Below the pieces are notes generated by a model. The model saw only the letters and a program-made list of their open reading frames with translations. It was not told the origin of the DNA and ran no database searches. A DNA stretch of 6,907 bases from Acidobacteriota bacterium (GTDB lineage Bacteria; Acidobacteriota; Terriglobia; Bryobacterales; JACQDG01): the NCBI GenBank assembly GCA_016201195.1, contig JACQDI010000357.1:1-6907 (forward strand), read 5' to 3'. Below, one piece after another: positions 5,475 through 6,907 of this stretch (position 1 is its first letter; every line of letters starts with the position of its first letter). A program made the position numbers and the translations under genes.

Positions 5475-5495
5475 CAATCGCTAAATCGCCAAATC
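5475..5495 (-). repeat. Degenerate octamer repeat, third locus
   Basis: On the minus strand this reads GATTTGGC, GATTTAGC, GATTG. The period of eight and the GATTT core match the tracts at 509-544 and 4549-4584, although this site is not part of the long duplication. It suggests a dispersed intergenic repeat type in this genome. Confidence 0.5.
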
Positions 5496-5501
5496 ATGTC
5501 A

Positions 5502-5510
5502 TACTATAGA
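5502..5510 (+). promoter_or_regulatory. Candidate -10 region of the aminotransferase gene
   Basis: TACTATAGA (with TACTAT at 5502-5507) is the only AT-rich -10-like block on the plus strand before the aminotransferase gene, about 105 bases from its ATG. No good -35 box is visible at the proper distance, so this is tentative. Confidence 0.28.
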
Positions 5511-5512
5511 TA

Positions 5513-5579
5513 TGCGCACTCCTGCGCAGTTGCGCCCCGCCCTGTTCGGCGTTGATTGATCCTCCCGGCCGGCGAGGAT
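5513..5579 (+). promoter_or_regulatory. Two inverted repeats in the presumed 5' leader of the aminotransferase gene
   Basis: The first is TGCGCA-CTCC-TGCGCA (5513-5528), a 6-bp stem with a four-base loop. The second is ATCCTC (5559-5564) pairing with GAGGAT (5574-5579) around CCGGCCGG plus one unpaired C. If transcription starts near 5515 both lie in the leader RNA; as DNA they could equally be operator sites. No known riboswitch pattern is recognised. Confidence 0.4.
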
Positions 5580-5600
5580 TCGGATTTCCACTTACAGTAC

Positions 5601-5606
5601 AGGAGG
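5601..5606 (+). promoter_or_regulatory. Ribosome-binding site of the aminotransferase gene
   Basis: AGGAGG lies eight bases before the ATG at 5615, an ideal Shine-Dalgarno site that fixes the start of the gene. Confidence 0.85.
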
Positions 5607-5614
5607 CACTAATT

Positions 5615-6907
5615 ATGAAGGGGCGTTTACCGTTGCTGGCGACCCCGCTGCCGGGGCCGGAAGCTCAGCGGGTCCTGGCGCTCGATTCCCAGTTTGTCTC
5701 TCCCTCTTACACCCGCACCTATCCCCTGGTGGCCCGGCGGGGCGAAGGGGCCATCGTCGAAGACGTGGACGGCAACCGCTTTCTGGACTTCAGCGCGGGC
5801 ATCGCCGTCGTGGCCACCGGCCACTGCCACCCGCGGGTGGTGGAAGCGATTCAGAAGCAGGCGGCCGAGTTGATCCACATGTCGGGCACCGACTTCTACT
5901 ATGAGAGCCTGGCGCAGCTTGCCCAAAAGCTGGCCGAAATCGCCCCCGGCGACGGCCGCAAGAAGATCTACTTCGGCAACTCGGGGACCGAGGCGATCGA
6001 GGCGGCGATGAAACTGGCCCGCTATCACACCGGGCGGGATAAGTTCATCGCCTTCCTGGGGGCATTCCACGGGCGCACCATGGGCGCGCTGTCGCTGACC
6101 GCCAGCAAGCCGGTCCAGCGCCGCGGATTTGGACCGCTGGTCCCGGGCGTATATCATATTCCTTACGCGTATTGTTACCGGTGCCCGTATGACCTCGACC
6201 CGGACCACTGCGCCGTGGAATGCGCGACGGTGATCGAGCGGGAGTTGTTCCGCACCGTGGTGCCGGCGAGCGAGGTAGCGGCGATCGTGGTCGAGCCGAT
6301 CCAGGGTGAGGGCGGGTACATCGTCCCGCCTCCGAAGTTTTTGCAGGAGCTGCGGCGCATCGCCGGCGCCCACGGCATTGCCCTGGTATTCGACGAGGTG
6401 CAGTGCGGCATGGGGCGCACCGGCCGGTGGTGGGCCTGCCAGCACGCCGGCGTCGAGCCGGACATCCTGGCGGTGGCCAAGGGGATTGCCAGCGGCATGC
6501 CCCTTGGTGCTACCATAGCCTCGGCGGAGTTCATGAGCTGGGGGCCGGGGGCGCACGCCTCGACCTTCGGCGGCAACCCAGTGAGCGTCGCCGCGGCGCT
6601 GGCCACCATCGAGCTGCTCGAGCAGGGCCTGGTGGACAACGCCGCCCGCATCGGCCGCCGGATTCTGGACCGGCTCGCCGGGTGGCCGCAGCGTTTCCCG
6701 GTGGTGGGCGATGTGCGCGGCCAGGGACTGATGATCGGCATCGAGTTTGTCACCGACCAGAAGACGAAACAGAGGGCGCCCGCGCTGCGCGACCGCGTGC
6801 TGCAAGGAGCCTTCGAACGGGGGCTGCTGCTGCTCGGCTGCGGTGAGAACGTGGTGCGGCTCATGCCGCCCCTGGTCATCGACGAGGAGCAGGCGGACTT
6901 CGCAGTC
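5615..6907 (+). CDS. Class-III PLP-dependent aminotransferase (3' end outside window)
   Basis: The frame is open for 431 codons from an ATG with a strong Shine-Dalgarno site to the window edge, close to the full length of the family (about 430-450). It is a class-III (acetylornithine/4-aminobutyrate-type) pyridoxal-phosphate aminotransferase, a cytoplasmic enzyme that moves an amino group between an amino acid or omega-amine and a 2-oxo acid. Visible landmarks are DVDGNRFLDFSAGIAVVATGH (50-70), the phosphate-binding GNSGTEA (121-127), AFHGRT with F151-H152 over the cofactor ring, EPIQGEGGYIVPP (227-239), FDEVQCGMGRTG with D260 against the pyridine N, the Schiff-base lysine K289 in DILAVAKGIASGMPLGA, and STFGGNP (T317). 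The AKGIASGMPLGA motif and a four-cysteine insert (C187, C190, C199, C203) resemble the archaeal-type 'acetylornithine aminotransferase family' that includes 4-aminobutyrate aminotransferases and some amino-acid racemases. The substrate cannot be told from sequence, so I give no symbol. Confidence 0.93.
   Translation, partial: MKGRLPLLATPLPGPEAQRVLALDSQFVSPSYTRTYPLVARRGEGAIVEDVDGNRFLDFSAGIAVVATGHCHPRVVEAIQKQAAELIHMSGTDFYYESLAQLAQKLAEIAPGDGRKKIYFGNSGTEAIEAAMKLARYHTGRDKFIAFLGAFHGRTMGALSLTASKPVQRRGFGPLVPGVYHIPYAYCYRCPYDLDPDHCAVECATVIERELFRTVVPASEVAAIVVEPIQGEGGYIVPPPKFLQELRRIAGAHGIALVFDEVQCGMGRTGRWWACQHAGVEPDILAVAKGIASGMPLGATIASAEFMSWGPGAHASTFGGNPVSVAAALATIELLEQGLVDNAARIGRRILDRLAGWPQRFPVVGDVRGQGLMIGIEFVTDQKTKQRAPALRDRVLQGAFERGLLLLGCGENVVRLMPPLVIDEEQADFAV

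Noticed and set aside
5627..6805. 392-codon minus-strand frame
   Set aside because: It is antisense to the aminotransferase, whose catalytic motifs and ribosome-binding site are clear. The minus-strand product has a low-complexity H/R/G/A composition.

Overview
The window is GC-rich bacterial DNA with short, partly overlapping genes and many decayed inserts. A membrane-anchored protein kinase with several extra domains, a DUF433/DUF5615 toxin-antitoxin pair and an IS1380-type transposase remnant together suggest a soil-type Acidobacteriota genome. That assignment is inference from gene content, with no marker gene to prove it.

Layout. Bases 1-509 (+) are the 3' end of cysS (cysteinyl-tRNA synthetase). 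Bases 510-975 hold no intact gene: first an octamer tandem repeat, then a broken TPR-protein fragment, then what looks like the 5' tip of a group II intron on the minus strand. Bases 976-3858 (-) encode a 960-residue fusion protein: Ser/Thr kinase, one membrane helix, PEGA-like domain, formylglycine-generating-enzyme-like (SUMF1) domain and alpha/beta hydrolase. Bases 3859-4128 are its upstream region. Bases 4129-4393 (-) are the C-terminal scrap of an IS1380-family transposase with an in-frame stop. It is joined directly to a second copy of the last 48 codons of cysS plus its downstream spacer (4394-4609), followed at once by a 20-bp perfect palindrome. Bases 4790-5397 (-) are a DUF433 antitoxin / DUF5615 PIN-like toxin operon with a one-base overlap. 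Bases 5398-5614 are a divergent intergenic region with several hairpins. From 5615 to the window end (+) runs a class-III PLP aminotransferase of the acetylornithine/4-aminobutyrate aminotransferase superfamily, 431 codons without a stop.

How the genes fit together. No single pathway links them. cysS is a housekeeping gene, the kinase is a one-component signalling protein, the toxin-antitoxin pair is an accessory module, and the aminotransferase is metabolic. The most notable points are the architecture of the kinase-SUMF1-hydrolase fusion, whose hydrolase keeps its catalytic residues while the SUMF1 domain lacks the FGE cysteine pair, and the 216-bp near-identical duplication of the cysS tail welded to a dead transposase. 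No complete undescribed system could be demonstrated from sequence alone.
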